NCBI RefSeq assembly: GCF_021730305.1
Contig: NZ_CP032674.1
Span: 729,001 to 793,000, forward strand
Direction of reading: 5' to 3'
Length of the DNA stretch: 64,000 nucleotides
DNA from: Xanthobacter sp. YC-JY1
GTDB lineage: Bacteria; Pseudomonadota; Alphaproteobacteria; Rhizobiales; Xanthobacteraceae
Shown: positions 50,187 to 59,506 of the stretch, piece by piece
How the letters are laid out: every line of letters begins with the position of its first letter
Position numbering within the stretch: the stretch's first letter is position 1
Notes under the pieces: model-generated
What the model was told of the DNA's origin: nothing
Database searches by the model: none
The model's input: only the letters and a program-made list of their open reading frames with translations
Program-made: the position numbers and the translations under genes

Positions 50187-51311
50187 CTACGGCGTGATGG
50201 CCACCTTGAGGACGCCGTCGCGCTGGTTGGCGAAGAGGTCGTAGGCGGCCTCGATCTCGTCCAGCTTGAAGCGGTGGGTGACGAGGGCGCGGGCGTCCAC
50301 CCGGCCGGAGGCGACCACGTCCATCAGCCGGCGCATGCGCTCCTTGCCGCCGGGGCAGAGCGAGGTGACGATGGCGTTGTCGCCGAGCCCCGCCGCGAAG
50401 GCATCGAGCGGAATTCTCAGGTCGCTCGAATAGACGCCGAGGGAAGAGAGCGTGCCGCCGGGCCTGAGCACGCGCAGCGCCGCCTCGAACGTCTCCTGCC
50501 GCCCCAGCGCCTCGATGGCGACATCCACGCCGCGCCCGTCGGTGAGGCGCAGGATCTCCTCCACCGGATCGACCTTGGAGAAGTCCACCACGAGGTCGGC
50601 GCCCATGGCGCGGGACATCTCGAGCCGCGCGGCGACGCGATCCACCGCGATGATGCGCGTCGCGCCCATGAGCTTGGCGCCGGCCGTGGCGCACAGGCCG
50701 ATGGGGCCCTGCGCGAACACGGCCACCGTGTCGCCGATCTTCACCTTGCCGCTCTCGGCGCCGGCGAAGCCGGTGGACATGATGTCCGGGCACATCAGGA
50801 CCTGTTCGTCGGACAGCGCCTCCGGCACCGGGGACAGGTTGGTCATGGCGTCGGGCACGACGAGATATTCCGCCTGCGCGCCGTCGATGGTGTTGCCGAA
50901 GCGCCAGCCGCCCATGGCCTTGAAGCCGTGCTTGGTGCGCGGGCCATCCTGCGAGCACTGGCCGCACAGGCAGGCGTTGGAATAGCCGGAGGGCGTGATG
51001 GCGCCGGCGATGACGCGCTGGCCTTCCTGGAAGCCCTCCACCGCCGAGCCGAGCTTCTCGATGATGCCCACCGGCTCGTGGCCGATGGTGAGACCCGTGG
51101 CCACCGGATACTCACCCTTGAGGATGTGCACGTCGGTGCCGCAGATGGTGGTGGTGGTGATGCGGATAAGCGCATCGAGCGGGCCGACATCGGGGATGGG
51201 CTTCTCGTCCAGCACGATGCGGTTCTTCTCGACGAAGATGGCCGCCTTCATCTTAGGCTGCCCGGGGCGCTGGCGTTCCACATAGGCTGCGGGGGAGAGC
51301 ATATCCGTCAT
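50187..51311 (-). CDS. Zinc-dependent alcohol dehydrogenase family protein
   Basis: The 374-residue MDR protein has the catalytic zinc site CGTDVHILKGEYP, GHEPVGIIEKLGS, and a Rossmann NAD(P) motif in VAVFAQGPIGLCATAGAKLMGATRIIAVD. A cysteine pair CLCGQCSQDGPR replaces the usual four-Cys structural zinc lobe. This form is seen in secondary-alcohol or isopropanol dehydrogenase-like enzymes. About 18 residues precede the family start MKAAIFVEKN, so ATG 51251 is an alternative. Substrate and cofactor preference not determined. Confidence 0.87.
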   Translation of the reverse strand: MTDMLSPAAYVERQRPGQPKMKAAIFVEKNRIVLDEKPIPDVGPLDALIRITTTTICGTDVHILKGEYPVATGLTIGHEPVGIIEKLGSAVEGFQEGQRVIAGAITPSGYSNACLCGQCSQDGPRTKHGFKAMGGWRFGNTIDGAQAEYLVVPDAMTNLSPVPEALSDEQVLMCPDIMSTGFAGAESGKVKIGDTVAVFAQGPIGLCATAGAKLMGATRIIAVDRVAARLEMSRAMGADLVVDFSKVDPVEEILRLTDGRGVDVAIEALGRQETFEAALRVLRPGGTLSSLGVYSSDLRIPLDAFAAGLGDNAIVTSLCPGGKERMRRLMDVVASGRVDARALVTHRFKLDEIEAAYDLFANQRDGVLKVAITP

Positions 51312-51498
51312 GGCGTTCCTGCCTTTCCGTCGAGCCGCCTGAGCGGCTGCCTTGCGGTATTTTAATATTGGTCGGGTGGCGGCGGGACATTGATGCCCGT
51401 CAACGTGGGCGCCACGGCTTCGGTACCGCAGGTTGAGAGTGTAGACTGGAACAAGCGGCCCTTTTCGGGCCGGACGATCATTTCAGCCGGGGATTTTC

Positions 51499-51804
51499 AT
51501 GACCGATCACAGCGAGGCGGCGCAGATCGCGCCGGAGGCCATTGCACGCTGGACAGGGCTGGCGCAGGACGCGCCGCTGCGCATCGCCCTCACGCGGACC
51601 GATCTCGACAATTTGCTGCTCGGCCTGCGCGCGCTCGCCATCGGCCAGAGCGAGCTGGCGGCGGCGCTGGTCGCGCATCTCAATCAGGATCCCGGCGCCT
51701 GTCATGAGGCGGTGATGCGGGCGGGGGAGCTCTCCCAAGCCGCCTTCGGCCGCATCAACGGCTTCGTCGGGGCCGTTATGGCCGGGGCCGTACCCGAGAG
51801 GTGA
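51499..51804 (+). CDS. Small unknown helical protein
   Basis: The 101-residue soluble protein is probably all helix: IAPEAIARWTGLAQDAPLRIALTRTDLDNLLLGLRALAIGQSEL, then CHEAVMRAGELSQAAFGRINGFV. No family was recognised. ATG 51499 has GGGGATTTTC upstream, a modest ribosome site. It stands alone, divergent from the alcohol dehydrogenase. Confidence 0.65.
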   Translation: MTDHSEAAQIAPEAIARWTGLAQDAPLRIALTRTDLDNLLLGLRALAIGQSELAAALVAHLNQDPGACHEAVMRAGELSQAAFGRINGFVGAVMAGAVPER

Positions 51805-51828
51805 GTGAACTGCGGAAGCTATCCCGCC

Positions 51829-51903
51829 GTCATGGCTGGGAACGCCTTACGGGGATTGTACCGTCGGTCTGACGTGGATGCCCGGGACAAGCCCGGGCAT
51901 GAC
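51829..51903. repeat. Two-armed palindromic repeat, partly decayed copy 6
   Basis: The right arm (51874-51903) starts gtggatgcccgggacaagcc and ends gcatgac, intact. The left arm gtcatggctgggaacgcctt has lost its palindrome and lies closer than in other copies. It lies between two convergent genes. Confidence 0.6.
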
Positions 51904-51932
51904 GGAAGCATTGGAGGCGGAGGCCTTGGGCC

Positions 51933-53579
51933 TCACGCGTGGGCCGGTTCGCCTTGAACCGCGGCGCCGGTGCGCGCCTTCTCCACCAGATGGCCGGCGA
52001 GGCGGTGGGCCAGCGCCATGATGGTGAGGGTGAGGTGCTTGTCCGGCAGCACGGGGATGACGCCGCCGTCGCAGACATAGACGTTGTCGAGGTCGTGCAG
52101 CTTCAGGTCCGCATCCACCACGCCCCGCTCGGGGTCGGCGGTGGTGGCGGTGGTGCCGGCATAATGGATGCCGGTGCCGGTATTGTCGCGCGAGGGATAG
52201 ATGGAGGTCGCCCCGGCATGGCGCAGCACTTGGCGGCCCCAGCCGTTCATGGCCTCCATCATCGCCTCCGCGCGCGGCGTGGCGGAGAAGTCCACGGCCA
52301 CATGGCGCACGCCGAAGCGGTCGCGGGTCGCGCCGGGCCGCACCCGGTTGGCGGGGGTCGGCTCGCCGGCGCAGAACAGGCCGAGCGTGACGTAGGAGTG
52401 GAACATGAAGCGGGCGAGCCGCTCCTTCATGAAGGGCGGGAAGCGCTTCATGCCCGCGAGATAGTGCGGGATATCCGGCACGCCGTGGATGGCGTGGCCG
52501 ATGAAGGGGAATTCCTCCCCGTCCGGCAGCGTGCCGCGCGACATGAGGATGAGCAGGTCGCCATAGCCGATGTCGAAATCGCGGCCCTTGCCCCACAGCT
52601 TCCACAGCGAGGTGGAGAGCACGGCCTTGGGATTGTCCTGCAGGCGCAGGCCGAGCTGGCCGGTGGCGTTGCCCATGCCCTCGGGGGCGGCGTCGTCGGC
52701 GGAGTTGAACAGGATGCGCGGGCTCTCGATGGCACCGGCCGCGAGCACCACGTGATCGGCGGTGAGCACGCGCGCCTCGCCGGTGGCCATGTCGCGATAT
52801 TCGACGCCCATCACCCGCTTGGTGCCGGGCTCGCGCAGCAGGCGCACCACCTTGGTGCCGGAGCGCAGCTCGTAGTTCGGCAGCGTCTCGATCTCCGGCA
52901 GCAGACGGGCGGTGAACTTGTAGACCGCGCCGGTGGGGCAGCCGGAGGTGCAGATGCCGGTGGAAACGCAGGCGTTGGGGCTGTCGGGGCGGGTGTCGAT
53001 GGCCTTGCGGTTGGGGATGGCGTGCGAATAGGGCTCGTCCATCGCGTTCACCGCATCGACGATCATCACGTCGGCGGGGCGCAGGGGCTTCGGCGGCACA
53101 TAGACGCCGTCGGGCAGCTCCTCCAGGTTTTCCTGGGTGCCGCAGACGACGATGCGCCGCTCCACCGCCTCGTAATGGGGCGCGAGGTCGGAATAGGAGA
53201 TCGGCCAGTCCCGGAAGTCGCGGGCGGAAAAGCGCACGCTCACCCCGTTCCAGAGGTTCTGGAGGCCGTTGACGGCGAGGATCTGGTAGTGGTGGAAGTT
53301 GTTGTCCGGCCAGCCGGTGGAGCCGTCCCCGCCCTTCTCGAACAAGGGATGGACGAACAGGCTGTCATGCGGCTCGGCCGGCCACACCGTGTTGGCGCGG
53401 ATGCCGAAATCAAGCTGGGTGCCCGGCGGGTCCACGCGCTTGAAATGGTCGTCGGCGAGGCGACCGCCCTGCTCCAGCGAGACCACGTTGAGCCCCGCCT
53501 TCGCCAGCTCGTAGGCCAGCATGCCGCCGCCGGCGCCGGTGCCGACGACGATCACGTCGCAATGGGTTGCCTTAGCCAT
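51933..53579 (-). CDS. GMC-family FAD oxidoreductase
   Basis: The 548-residue flavoprotein has the N-terminal FAD motif VIVVGTGAGGGMLAYELAKAGLNVVSLEQG, a mid-section LAAGAIESPRILFNSA, a Cys-bearing segment (CVSTGICTSGCPTGAVYKF) and the C-terminal VYVCDGGVIPVLPDKHLTLTIMALAHR. It resembles the membrane-linked gluconate, sorbitol or glucoside 3-dehydrogenase type GMC subunits more than choline dehydrogenase. ATG 53579 gives the FAD motif. It overlaps the 115-residue gene by eight bases, so the two may form a complex. The sugar substrate is unknown. Confidence 0.88.
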   Translation of the reverse strand: MAKATHCDVIVVGTGAGGGMLAYELAKAGLNVVSLEQGGRLADDHFKRVDPPGTQLDFGIRANTVWPAEPHDSLFVHPLFEKGGDGSTGWPDNNFHHYQILAVNGLQNLWNGVSVRFSARDFRDWPISYSDLAPHYEAVERRIVVCGTQENLEELPDGVYVPPKPLRPADVMIVDAVNAMDEPYSHAIPNRKAIDTRPDSPNACVSTGICTSGCPTGAVYKFTARLLPEIETLPNYELRSGTKVVRLLREPGTKRVMGVEYRDMATGEARVLTADHVVLAAGAIESPRILFNSADDAAPEGMGNATGQLGLRLQDNPKAVLSTSLWKLWGKGRDFDIGYGDLLILMSRGTLPDGEEFPFIGHAIHGVPDIPHYLAGMKRFPPFMKERLARFMFHSYVTLGLFCAGEPTPANRVRPGATRDRFGVRHVAVDFSATPRAEAMMEAMNGWGRQVLRHAGATSIYPSRDNTGTGIHYAGTTATTADPERGVVDADLKLHDLDNVYVCDGGVIPVLPDKHLTLTIMALAHRLAGHLVEKARTGAAVQGEPAHA

Positions 53580-53919
53580 GGGCGTCTCCCGAAGCCTTCC
53601 CGGCCAGCGGCCGCCCGCCGACCAGCGGCCATTCCCCCACCGAGCCCAGGAAGCTGGGCGAGGCGAAATGCACGTATTCGAAGAAGGTGCCCACCGCCTC
53701 GGCATCCTCGGCGAGGTGCTCGCGATGTACCGCGCCTTCGGGGAAGCCGGAGCGTTCGGCGATGCGCCGGAATGCGGCGTTGAGCTGGGTGTTCAGCGTG
53801 GCGATGCGGGCAAGGTCCGTCACCATCGGCGCCAGCGCCGCGTGGTAGGGGCCGAGCGGCAGGAGGGCTACGACCAGCGCCTCGAAATCGAGGGGGGCGT
53901 CGGGAGAGGTCTCGCTCAT
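53572..53919 (-). CDS. Small partner protein of the GMC oxidoreductase
   Basis: The 115-residue protein (ATG 53919 with GGAGACCCC upstream) is helical and hydrophobic in parts (LDFEALVVALLPLGPYHAAL, TLNTQLNAAFRRIAERSGF). It ends with FFEYVHFASPSFLGSVGEWPLVGG. Small helical subunits accompany other GMC dehydrogenases (gluconate 2-dehydrogenase subunit 3), and the eight-base overlap fits, but I could not confirm family membership. No Tat signal is seen, unlike typical subunit 3. Confidence 0.75.
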   Translation of the reverse strand: MSETSPDAPLDFEALVVALLPLGPYHAALAPMVTDLARIATLNTQLNAAFRRIAERSGFPEGAVHREHLAEDAEAVGTFFEYVHFASPSFLGSVGEWPLVGGRPLAGKASGDAHG

Positions 53920-53928
53920 GGGGTCTCC

Positions 53929-55293
53929 TCAGGCCGCGTGCAGGCGGCCGAGCTCGCGCAGGGGGCGGCCGCTTCTGAGGTGGCGCTCGATCTCTTCCAG
54001 GCTCACGCCGTTGGTCTCTGGCACCAGCCACTGGGTGAAGGCGAGGCCGGCGACGCACACCACGGCATAGAGGCCGAATACGCCGGCGAGGCCGAACTCG
54101 GCCACCAGAACCGGGAAGCTGAACACCACGATGAAGTTGAAGCCCCAGTTCACCAGAGAGGCGATGCTCATGCCCAGCGCCCGGCAATCCAGCGGGAACA
54201 CCTCGGACATCATCACCCACGGCAGCGGGCCGATGGCGATGGCGAAGGAGGCGATGTAGAGCACCAGCCCGGCGAGGGCGAGCACGCCGAGCGACGGGCT
54301 GCCGGTGGCGGCGGCGATGGCGATGGCACCGAGCGACACGGCGGTGCCGGTGAAGCCGATGAGCAGCAGCAGGCGGCGGCCGAGCCGGTCGATGAGCATC
54401 ATGCCCACCACGGTCATCAGCACGTTGACCACGCCGATGCCGGCGGTGGCGAGGATCTGGGTGGTGGTGGAGCTGAAGCCGGACAGCTCGAACACGGTGG
54501 GCGCGTAATAGATCACCGCGTTGATGCCGGAGAGTTGCTGCAACAGGAACAGCCCCATGGCGACGATGAGCGCCGGGCGCACGCGGGGCGAGAGCAGATC
54601 GGCGAAGGTCGCCTTGCGGCCCTCGTCGGCGGCCGCGGCGGCGCGGATCTCCTCGTATTCGGCGGCGACGGCGGGGTCGTTCTCCGGCTTCTCGCGCATG
54701 CGGGCGAGGGCGGCCTTGGCCTCGGCGCTGCGGCCGCGCATGGCGAGCCACCGGGGGGTATCGGACAGGGCGAAGATGCCGCCGAACAGCATCACCGCCG
54801 GCACCGCACCCATGGCGAACATCCAGCGCCAGTTCTCATGGAAGGCGTAGCCCACCACATAGGCGCCGAGGATGCCGAGGGTGATGGCGAGCTGGTAGAT
54901 GGAAACCAGCATGCCGCGCTCCTTGGCCGGGGCGCTTTCGGAGATGTAGAGCGGCGCCATCATGGCGGCGACGCCCACCGCGAGGCCGATGACGAGGCGC
55001 GCGAGGGTGAGGGTGATGAGGCCGCCGGCCAGCGCACTCAGGAGCGCGCCGCCGATGAACAGGATGGCGGACCACAGCAGCAGCTTGCGGCGCCCCGCGG
55101 CAGCGGCGAGCCGCCCGCCGACGATGGCGCCGATGAAGGCGCCGAAGGGCACCGCCGCCGTCATCATGCCTTCCGCGACGGGATCGATGCCGAGGTCCCT
55201 GCGCAGCGGTGCCAGCGCGCCGGCGATGACGCCCTCGTCGAAGCCGAACAGCGCCCCGGCGAGGCCGGCGATGGCGGCGATCAAATAGATCAT
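53929..55293 (-). CDS. MFS sugar porter
   Basis: The 454-residue protein has twelve helices and sugar-porter marks: GLAGALFGFDEGVIAGAL in helix 1, GGRLAAAAGRRKLLL, PLYISESAPAKERG, DTPRWLAMRGR, LFLLQQLSGINAVIYYAP (helix 7 QQxSGxNxxxYY), DRLGRRLLL, MSEVFPLDCRALGMS and PETNGVSLEEIE. It likely takes up a hexose, pentose or cyclitol by proton symport. It starts 80 bases after the DegT gene stop and ends ten bases before the 115-residue gene. Confidence 0.92.
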   Translation of the reverse strand: MIYLIAAIAGLAGALFGFDEGVIAGALAPLRRDLGIDPVAEGMMTAAVPFGAFIGAIVGGRLAAAAGRRKLLLWSAILFIGGALLSALAGGLITLTLARLVIGLAVGVAAMMAPLYISESAPAKERGMLVSIYQLAITLGILGAYVVGYAFHENWRWMFAMGAVPAVMLFGGIFALSDTPRWLAMRGRSAEAKAALARMREKPENDPAVAAEYEEIRAAAAADEGRKATFADLLSPRVRPALIVAMGLFLLQQLSGINAVIYYAPTVFELSGFSSTTTQILATAGIGVVNVLMTVVGMMLIDRLGRRLLLLIGFTGTAVSLGAIAIAAATGSPSLGVLALAGLVLYIASFAIAIGPLPWVMMSEVFPLDCRALGMSIASLVNWGFNFIVVFSFPVLVAEFGLAGVFGLYAVVCVAGLAFTQWLVPETNGVSLEEIERHLRSGRPLRELGRLHAA

Positions 55294-55373
55294 GGCGCTT
55301 CCCTTCGCGCTTTACCGCCCGCCGGACAGCCCCGCGGCGCGGCCCCTCTTTTTCATGAAAAGCCCTGCGGGCG

Positions 55374-56696
55374 TCAGGCCAGCACCACGCGCGCCACCTT
55401 GCGGACGGCGGCGATGATGTCGGCCTCGTCCTCGGGGGTGAGCGTGGAGGCGATGGTCAGCAGCGCGCCACGGGCGTGCAGGTCGTCGCAATGGGGCAGC
55501 GCGCCGGCGGCGTAGCTGTAGCTCTGGCCGAAGGCGTTGGACGGGTGCGTCCACGGGAAGCCGTCGCGGCTGTCCGAGCGCTTGTTCACAAGGCTCGGGA
55601 TGTTGGAATACCAGTGCATCCCCCACTCGCGCATGGCGAGGCAGGCGAGCGAGCCGGACGGCCCGGCGATGCCCTCGGCGCGCAGGGCATCCACGAAGCG
55701 GCGGGCGGTGGCCTCGTCCTTCAGCGTCATCAGCAGGAAGGGGCCGGTGTCGCCGGAGGGGTCGGGCACGGTGCGGAAGCCGAGGCCGGGGAGGTCGGCG
55801 AGGGCATCGCGGATGCGCCACTTGGACGAGCGCATGTTGCCGGTGATCTGCGGAAGCTTGCGCATCTGGGCAAGGCACATGGCGCCCGTCAGCTCCGACA
55901 TGCGGGCGCCGACGCCCCAGAGCTGGCAGTTCTCGTCCGAGGTGTCGAGCCGGCCCTTCTCGTTGCGCGGATAGCCGAGATCATGCAGCGCGACGATGCG
56001 GCGGAAAAGGTCGTCCCGCTCGGTCACCACCATGCCGCCGTCGCCGGAGGTCATGTTCTTGTTGAGCTGGAACGAGAAGATGCCGATGTCGCCGAAGGTG
56101 CCCACGGCCTTGCCGTTCTGGCTGGCGCCGGCGGTCTGGGCGCAATCCTCGATCAGGGCGATGCCGCGCTCGCGGCAGATGCGGGCGACGTCGGCGACCC
56201 GGCCGGGCGCGCCGCTCATGTGCACCATCAAGGCGGCGCGGGTGTTGGGGCCGATCTTGCGCTCCACGTCCGCCGGATCGAGGGTGAAGCAGTCGTCGAC
56301 ATCCACCAGCTTCGGGATGGCGCCAGCGCGCACCACGGCGGCGACGCAGCTCACCCACAGATAGCCGGGCACCAGCACCTCGTCGCCGGGGCCGATGTCG
56401 AGGGCCGACATGGCGATGGTCAGCGCGGCGGTGCCGGAGGAGACGCCCAGCGCGTGCTTGTGGCCGAAGGCGGCGCACCATTCCTTCTCCAGCGTGTCCA
56501 CCATGTGCTGGAGGTCGGGGCCGTAGAAGCGGAAGGGGCTCTGGGCGCGCACCACGCGGGAGACGAGTTCCAGCTCCTCCTCGCCGATCCAGTGGGCGCC
56601 CGGCAGCTCCCACGGCAGGGGCTTGGTGCGGACCGGTTCGCCGCCCTCGATGGCAAGGCGGTTGGCGTGTTCGTGGGTTGCCGCGGAAACGGTCAC
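55374..56696 (-). CDS. DegT/DnrJ/EryC1/StrS family aminotransferase
   Basis: The 440-residue PLP enzyme has SSGTAALTIAMSALDIGPGDEVLVPGYLW, the cofactor aspartate in IALIEDCAQTAG and the Schiff-base lysine in FSFQLNKNMTSGDGG (Lys 213). Members transaminate sugar ketones, cyclitol ketones or nucleotide-linked sugars. A linear GMC oxidase and two sugar porters lie close by, so a free-sugar or cyclitol substrate is more likely than a cell-wall sugar, but this is an inference. The start is GTG 56696. It is divergent from the second porter gene. Confidence 0.9.
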   Translation of the reverse strand: MTVSAATHEHANRLAIEGGEPVRTKPLPWELPGAHWIGEEELELVSRVVRAQSPFRFYGPDLQHMVDTLEKEWCAAFGHKHALGVSSGTAALTIAMSALDIGPGDEVLVPGYLWVSCVAAVVRAGAIPKLVDVDDCFTLDPADVERKIGPNTRAALMVHMSGAPGRVADVARICRERGIALIEDCAQTAGASQNGKAVGTFGDIGIFSFQLNKNMTSGDGGMVVTERDDLFRRIVALHDLGYPRNEKGRLDTSDENCQLWGVGARMSELTGAMCLAQMRKLPQITGNMRSSKWRIRDALADLPGLGFRTVPDPSGDTGPFLLMTLKDEATARRFVDALRAEGIAGPSGSLACLAMREWGMHWYSNIPSLVNKRSDSRDGFPWTHPSNAFGQSYSYAAGALPHCDDLHARGALLTIASTLTPEDEADIIAAVRKVARVVLA

Positions 56697-56854
56697 TGGG
56701 CGCCCTCCCTGACGGCAGCTCCGGCGAGATGCCGGGCCTATCGCCGCTCGATTTTTTGTACTTATGCTCTACTGTAGGTGGCGCTTACAAGTCCCGCAGG
56801 CCGCTCCATCTCGCGCACGTTATCCGCGCCCTACCCCCATACCCGTCGGATCAC

Positions 56855-58189
56855 ATGGCAACCTTGTTCCTCACGGCGGGGCTCGTGCTCCTCAACGGCA
56901 TGTTGTTCGGCTTCAGCACGGCGTCCATCGCCGGCGTGGTGGGCACCATCTCCGAGGCGTTCGCCCTCTCCACCCGCGCCACCGAGATGATGGTGACGTC
57001 GCTGCTGGCCGGCTGCTTCGTGGGCGCAGTGCTCGCCGCGCCGATTTCCCAGCGGATCGGCCGGCGTCCCTCCTGCCTCCTCGCCGCGGCGCTGGCCTTT
57101 GCCGGCTACGCGCTGGTGCCGATGGGACAGGTGATGGCGCCGGGCGTGGGGATGCTGGTGGCGGCGCGCATCCTCATCGGCCTCGGGGTGGGACTCTCCT
57201 CCATGGTGGTGCCCATGTATGCGGCGGAGGTGACGCCGGCGCGCCATCGCGGCGCGGTGGTCTCCCTGTTCCAGCTTGCCGTCACCATCGGCATCCTTCT
57301 GGGTTATGCGGTGCCCCTCGCGCTCACCGGCCACGCCACTTGGGCGCAGATGCTGGGCGGCGGCGTGCTCATCGCGGGGGCCTGCGCGGGCGCCGTGCTG
57401 CTGCTGCCGGAAAGCCCGCGCTGGCTCATCTCCCGCGGCCGGATGGCGGAGGGCGAGGCGGCGGCCCAGCGGCTGGGCCTTGCCGGCGAGATCTCCGCCG
57501 GCGACGGCGAGAGCGCGCCGGCCGGCAACTGGCGGGCCGTGCTCGGCCGGGGCAGCACCAAGGCGGTGCTGGTGCTGTGCAGCGTGCTGTTCGTGCTGCA
57601 GAACTTCTCCGGCATAGACGGCATCCTCTATTACGCCCCGCACATCTTCACCGAACTCGGCTTCCCGGCCGGCGTCGCCGCCCTCGCCGCCACTTTCGGC
57701 CTAGGCCTCGTCAACGTGCTGGCGACCATGGCGGCCATGATGCTGGTGGATCGCCTCGGGCGCCGCCCGCTGCTCATCGCCGGCTCGGCGGCCATGGCGG
57801 TGAGCCTGGCGCTGGTGATCGTCGCCGCGCTGGCGGACTGGCCCTATGTGGCGCTGGCGGGCCTGTGCGCCTACATCGTCGCCTTCGCCCTGAGCCTCGG
57901 GCCGCTGCCTTATGTGCTCATGTCCGAGCTGTTCCCCTCGGCCATCCGCGAGCGGGGCATTGCTGCCGCCTCGGCCACGAGCTGGCTGTTCAACGCCATC
58001 GTGGCGGCGAGCTTCCTCTCGGTGGTGGAGGGCATCGGCCTTGCCGCCACCATCGGCATCTTCCTCGTGGTGTGCGTCGCCTCGCTCTTCATCTCCCTCG
58101 CTTATGTGCCGGAGACGCGGCAGGTGGAGCTGGAGGACATCGAGAAGGACGTGCTCGCCGGAAAAGCGCTGCGCCGGCTGGGCGCGTAA
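56855..58189 (+). CDS. MFS sugar porter (second)
   Basis: The 444-residue protein is of the same family as the 53929 gene but diverged. It has MLFGFSTASIAGVVG in helix 1, QRIGRRPSCLL, VPMYAAEVTPARHRG, ESPRWLISRGR, LFVLQNFSGIDGILYYAP (helix 7), DRLGRRPLLI, MSELFPSAIRERG and PETRQVELEDIE. ATG 56855 matches the family N terminus; the frame stays open upstream through the promoter region. It is divergent from the DegT gene; the 158-base gap contains the AT-rich stretch gattttttgtacttatgctc, a likely promoter area. Confidence 0.92.
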   Translation: MATLFLTAGLVLLNGMLFGFSTASIAGVVGTISEAFALSTRATEMMVTSLLAGCFVGAVLAAPISQRIGRRPSCLLAAALAFAGYALVPMGQVMAPGVGMLVAARILIGLGVGLSSMVVPMYAAEVTPARHRGAVVSLFQLAVTIGILLGYAVPLALTGHATWAQMLGGGVLIAGACAGAVLLLPESPRWLISRGRMAEGEAAAQRLGLAGEISAGDGESAPAGNWRAVLGRGSTKAVLVLCSVLFVLQNFSGIDGILYYAPHIFTELGFPAGVAALAATFGLGLVNVLATMAAMMLVDRLGRRPLLIAGSAAMAVSLALVIVAALADWPYVALAGLCAYIVAFALSLGPLPYVLMSELFPSAIRERGIAAASATSWLFNAIVAASFLSVVEGIGLAATIGIFLVVCVASLFISLAYVPETRQVELEDIEKDVLAGKALRRLGA

Positions 58190-58254
58190 GCGTTTCGGCG
58201 CGTACCGGAATAGGCTAGAGGAGGGGCGGAGCAAGGTCACGCAGGGGGAGCCAG

Positions 58255-59463
58255 ATGCCGGCGACGTACGAGGTTTCGGGGCTGCTGACCTTCACCATCG
58301 CCATCCTCGTCTACTTCCTCGGCGCCGGCCTCAACGAGATCATCGCCCCGCTCAAGCGCTGGAACATCCCGGAGGCCGTCACCGGCGGCATCCTCGCTGC
58401 GCTCGCCACGCTCTTTGCCTACAAGGTGGTGGGCCTCGCGGTGAGCTTCGACCTCGACGCCCGGGACCTGCTGCTGCTCTATTTCTTCACCGGCATCGGC
58501 CTCAATGCCCGCGTCTCGGACCTCGCCACCGGCGGCAAGCCGCTGGTGATCCTGCTGCTGCTGACGGTCACCTATCTGGTGCTGCAGAACGTCGTCGCCG
58601 TCGGTGGCGCGGCGGTGCTCGGCCTGCCCCATGGCGTGGGGCCGCTTCTGGGCTCGGTGTCGCTGGTGGGAGGCCACGGCACCACCATCGCCTGGGCGCC
58701 GATGATCTCGCAAAGGTTCGATCTGCCCAACGCGCTGGAAATCGGCATCGCCAGTGCCACCCTGGGCCTTGTCATCGCCAGCCTCGTGGGCGGCCCGGTG
58801 GCGGGCCTGCTCATCTCCCGCTTCAACCTGCGTGGCACCGGCGACGACGCCCCCATGGTGGGCCTGCCGGATACCCCGGCCGAGCCCCAGGGCGGTTCGG
58901 TGGACTACAAGAACATCCTCGTCACCATCCTCGCGCTCAACCTCGTCATCATCATCGGCTATGCGCTGGAAGGCGTGGTGGAGAAAACCGGGCTCAAGCT
59001 GCCCATGTTCGTGGTGTGCATGCTGGTCGCCATCGTCATCACCAATATCCTGCCGAAGGTCGCGCCGCGCATGCCCTGGCCGGCCCGCACCCCGGCGCTG
59101 GCGCTGGTCTCGGACCTGTCGCTGAAGATCTTCCTGGCCATGTCGCTGATGAGCATGCAGCTCTGGACGCTGGGCGGCCTCGGCCCGGCGCTGGCCACGG
59201 TGCTGGGGCTGCAGACGCTGGTGGCGGTGGCCTACATCCTGTTCGTGGTGTTCCCCGCCATGGGCCGGAACTATCAGGCGGCGGTGCTGGCGGCGGGCTT
59301 CACCGGCATCAGCCTCGGCGCCACCCCCACCGCCATCGCCAACATGACGGCAGTGACCCGCACCCACGGCCCGGCCCCCATCGCCTTCATCATCCTGCCG
59401 CTGGTCTCCGCCTTCTTCATCGACATCGCCAATGCGCTCGCCATCGGCTTCATGCTGAGGTGA
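58255..59463 (+). CDS. gltS: Sodium/glutamate symporter
   Basis: This 402-residue GltS family transporter imports glutamate with sodium. It has ten or more helices in two inverted halves with the two conserved pore-loop motifs GGHGTTIAWAP and FTGISLGATPTAIANM. The N-terminal FTIAILVYFLGAGLNEIIAPLKRWNIPEAVTGG is standard. The start ATG 58255 follows AGGGGGAGCC. The gene is probably monocistronic; the repeats after 59507 follow it. Confidence 0.95.
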   Translation: MPATYEVSGLLTFTIAILVYFLGAGLNEIIAPLKRWNIPEAVTGGILAALATLFAYKVVGLAVSFDLDARDLLLLYFFTGIGLNARVSDLATGGKPLVILLLLTVTYLVLQNVVAVGGAAVLGLPHGVGPLLGSVSLVGGHGTTIAWAPMISQRFDLPNALEIGIASATLGLVIASLVGGPVAGLLISRFNLRGTGDDAPMVGLPDTPAEPQGGSVDYKNILVTILALNLVIIIGYALEGVVEKTGLKLPMFVVCMLVAIVITNILPKVAPRMPWPARTPALALVSDLSLKIFLAMSLMSMQLWTLGGLGPALATVLGLQTLVAVAYILFVVFPAMGRNYQAAVLAAGFTGISLGATPTAIANMTAVTRTHGPAPIAFIILPLVSAFFIDIANALAIGFMLR

Positions 59464-59506
59464 GGGGGCGCTCTGTGCGTCCGCGATGACGTGGGGGACG
59501 CCTTGG

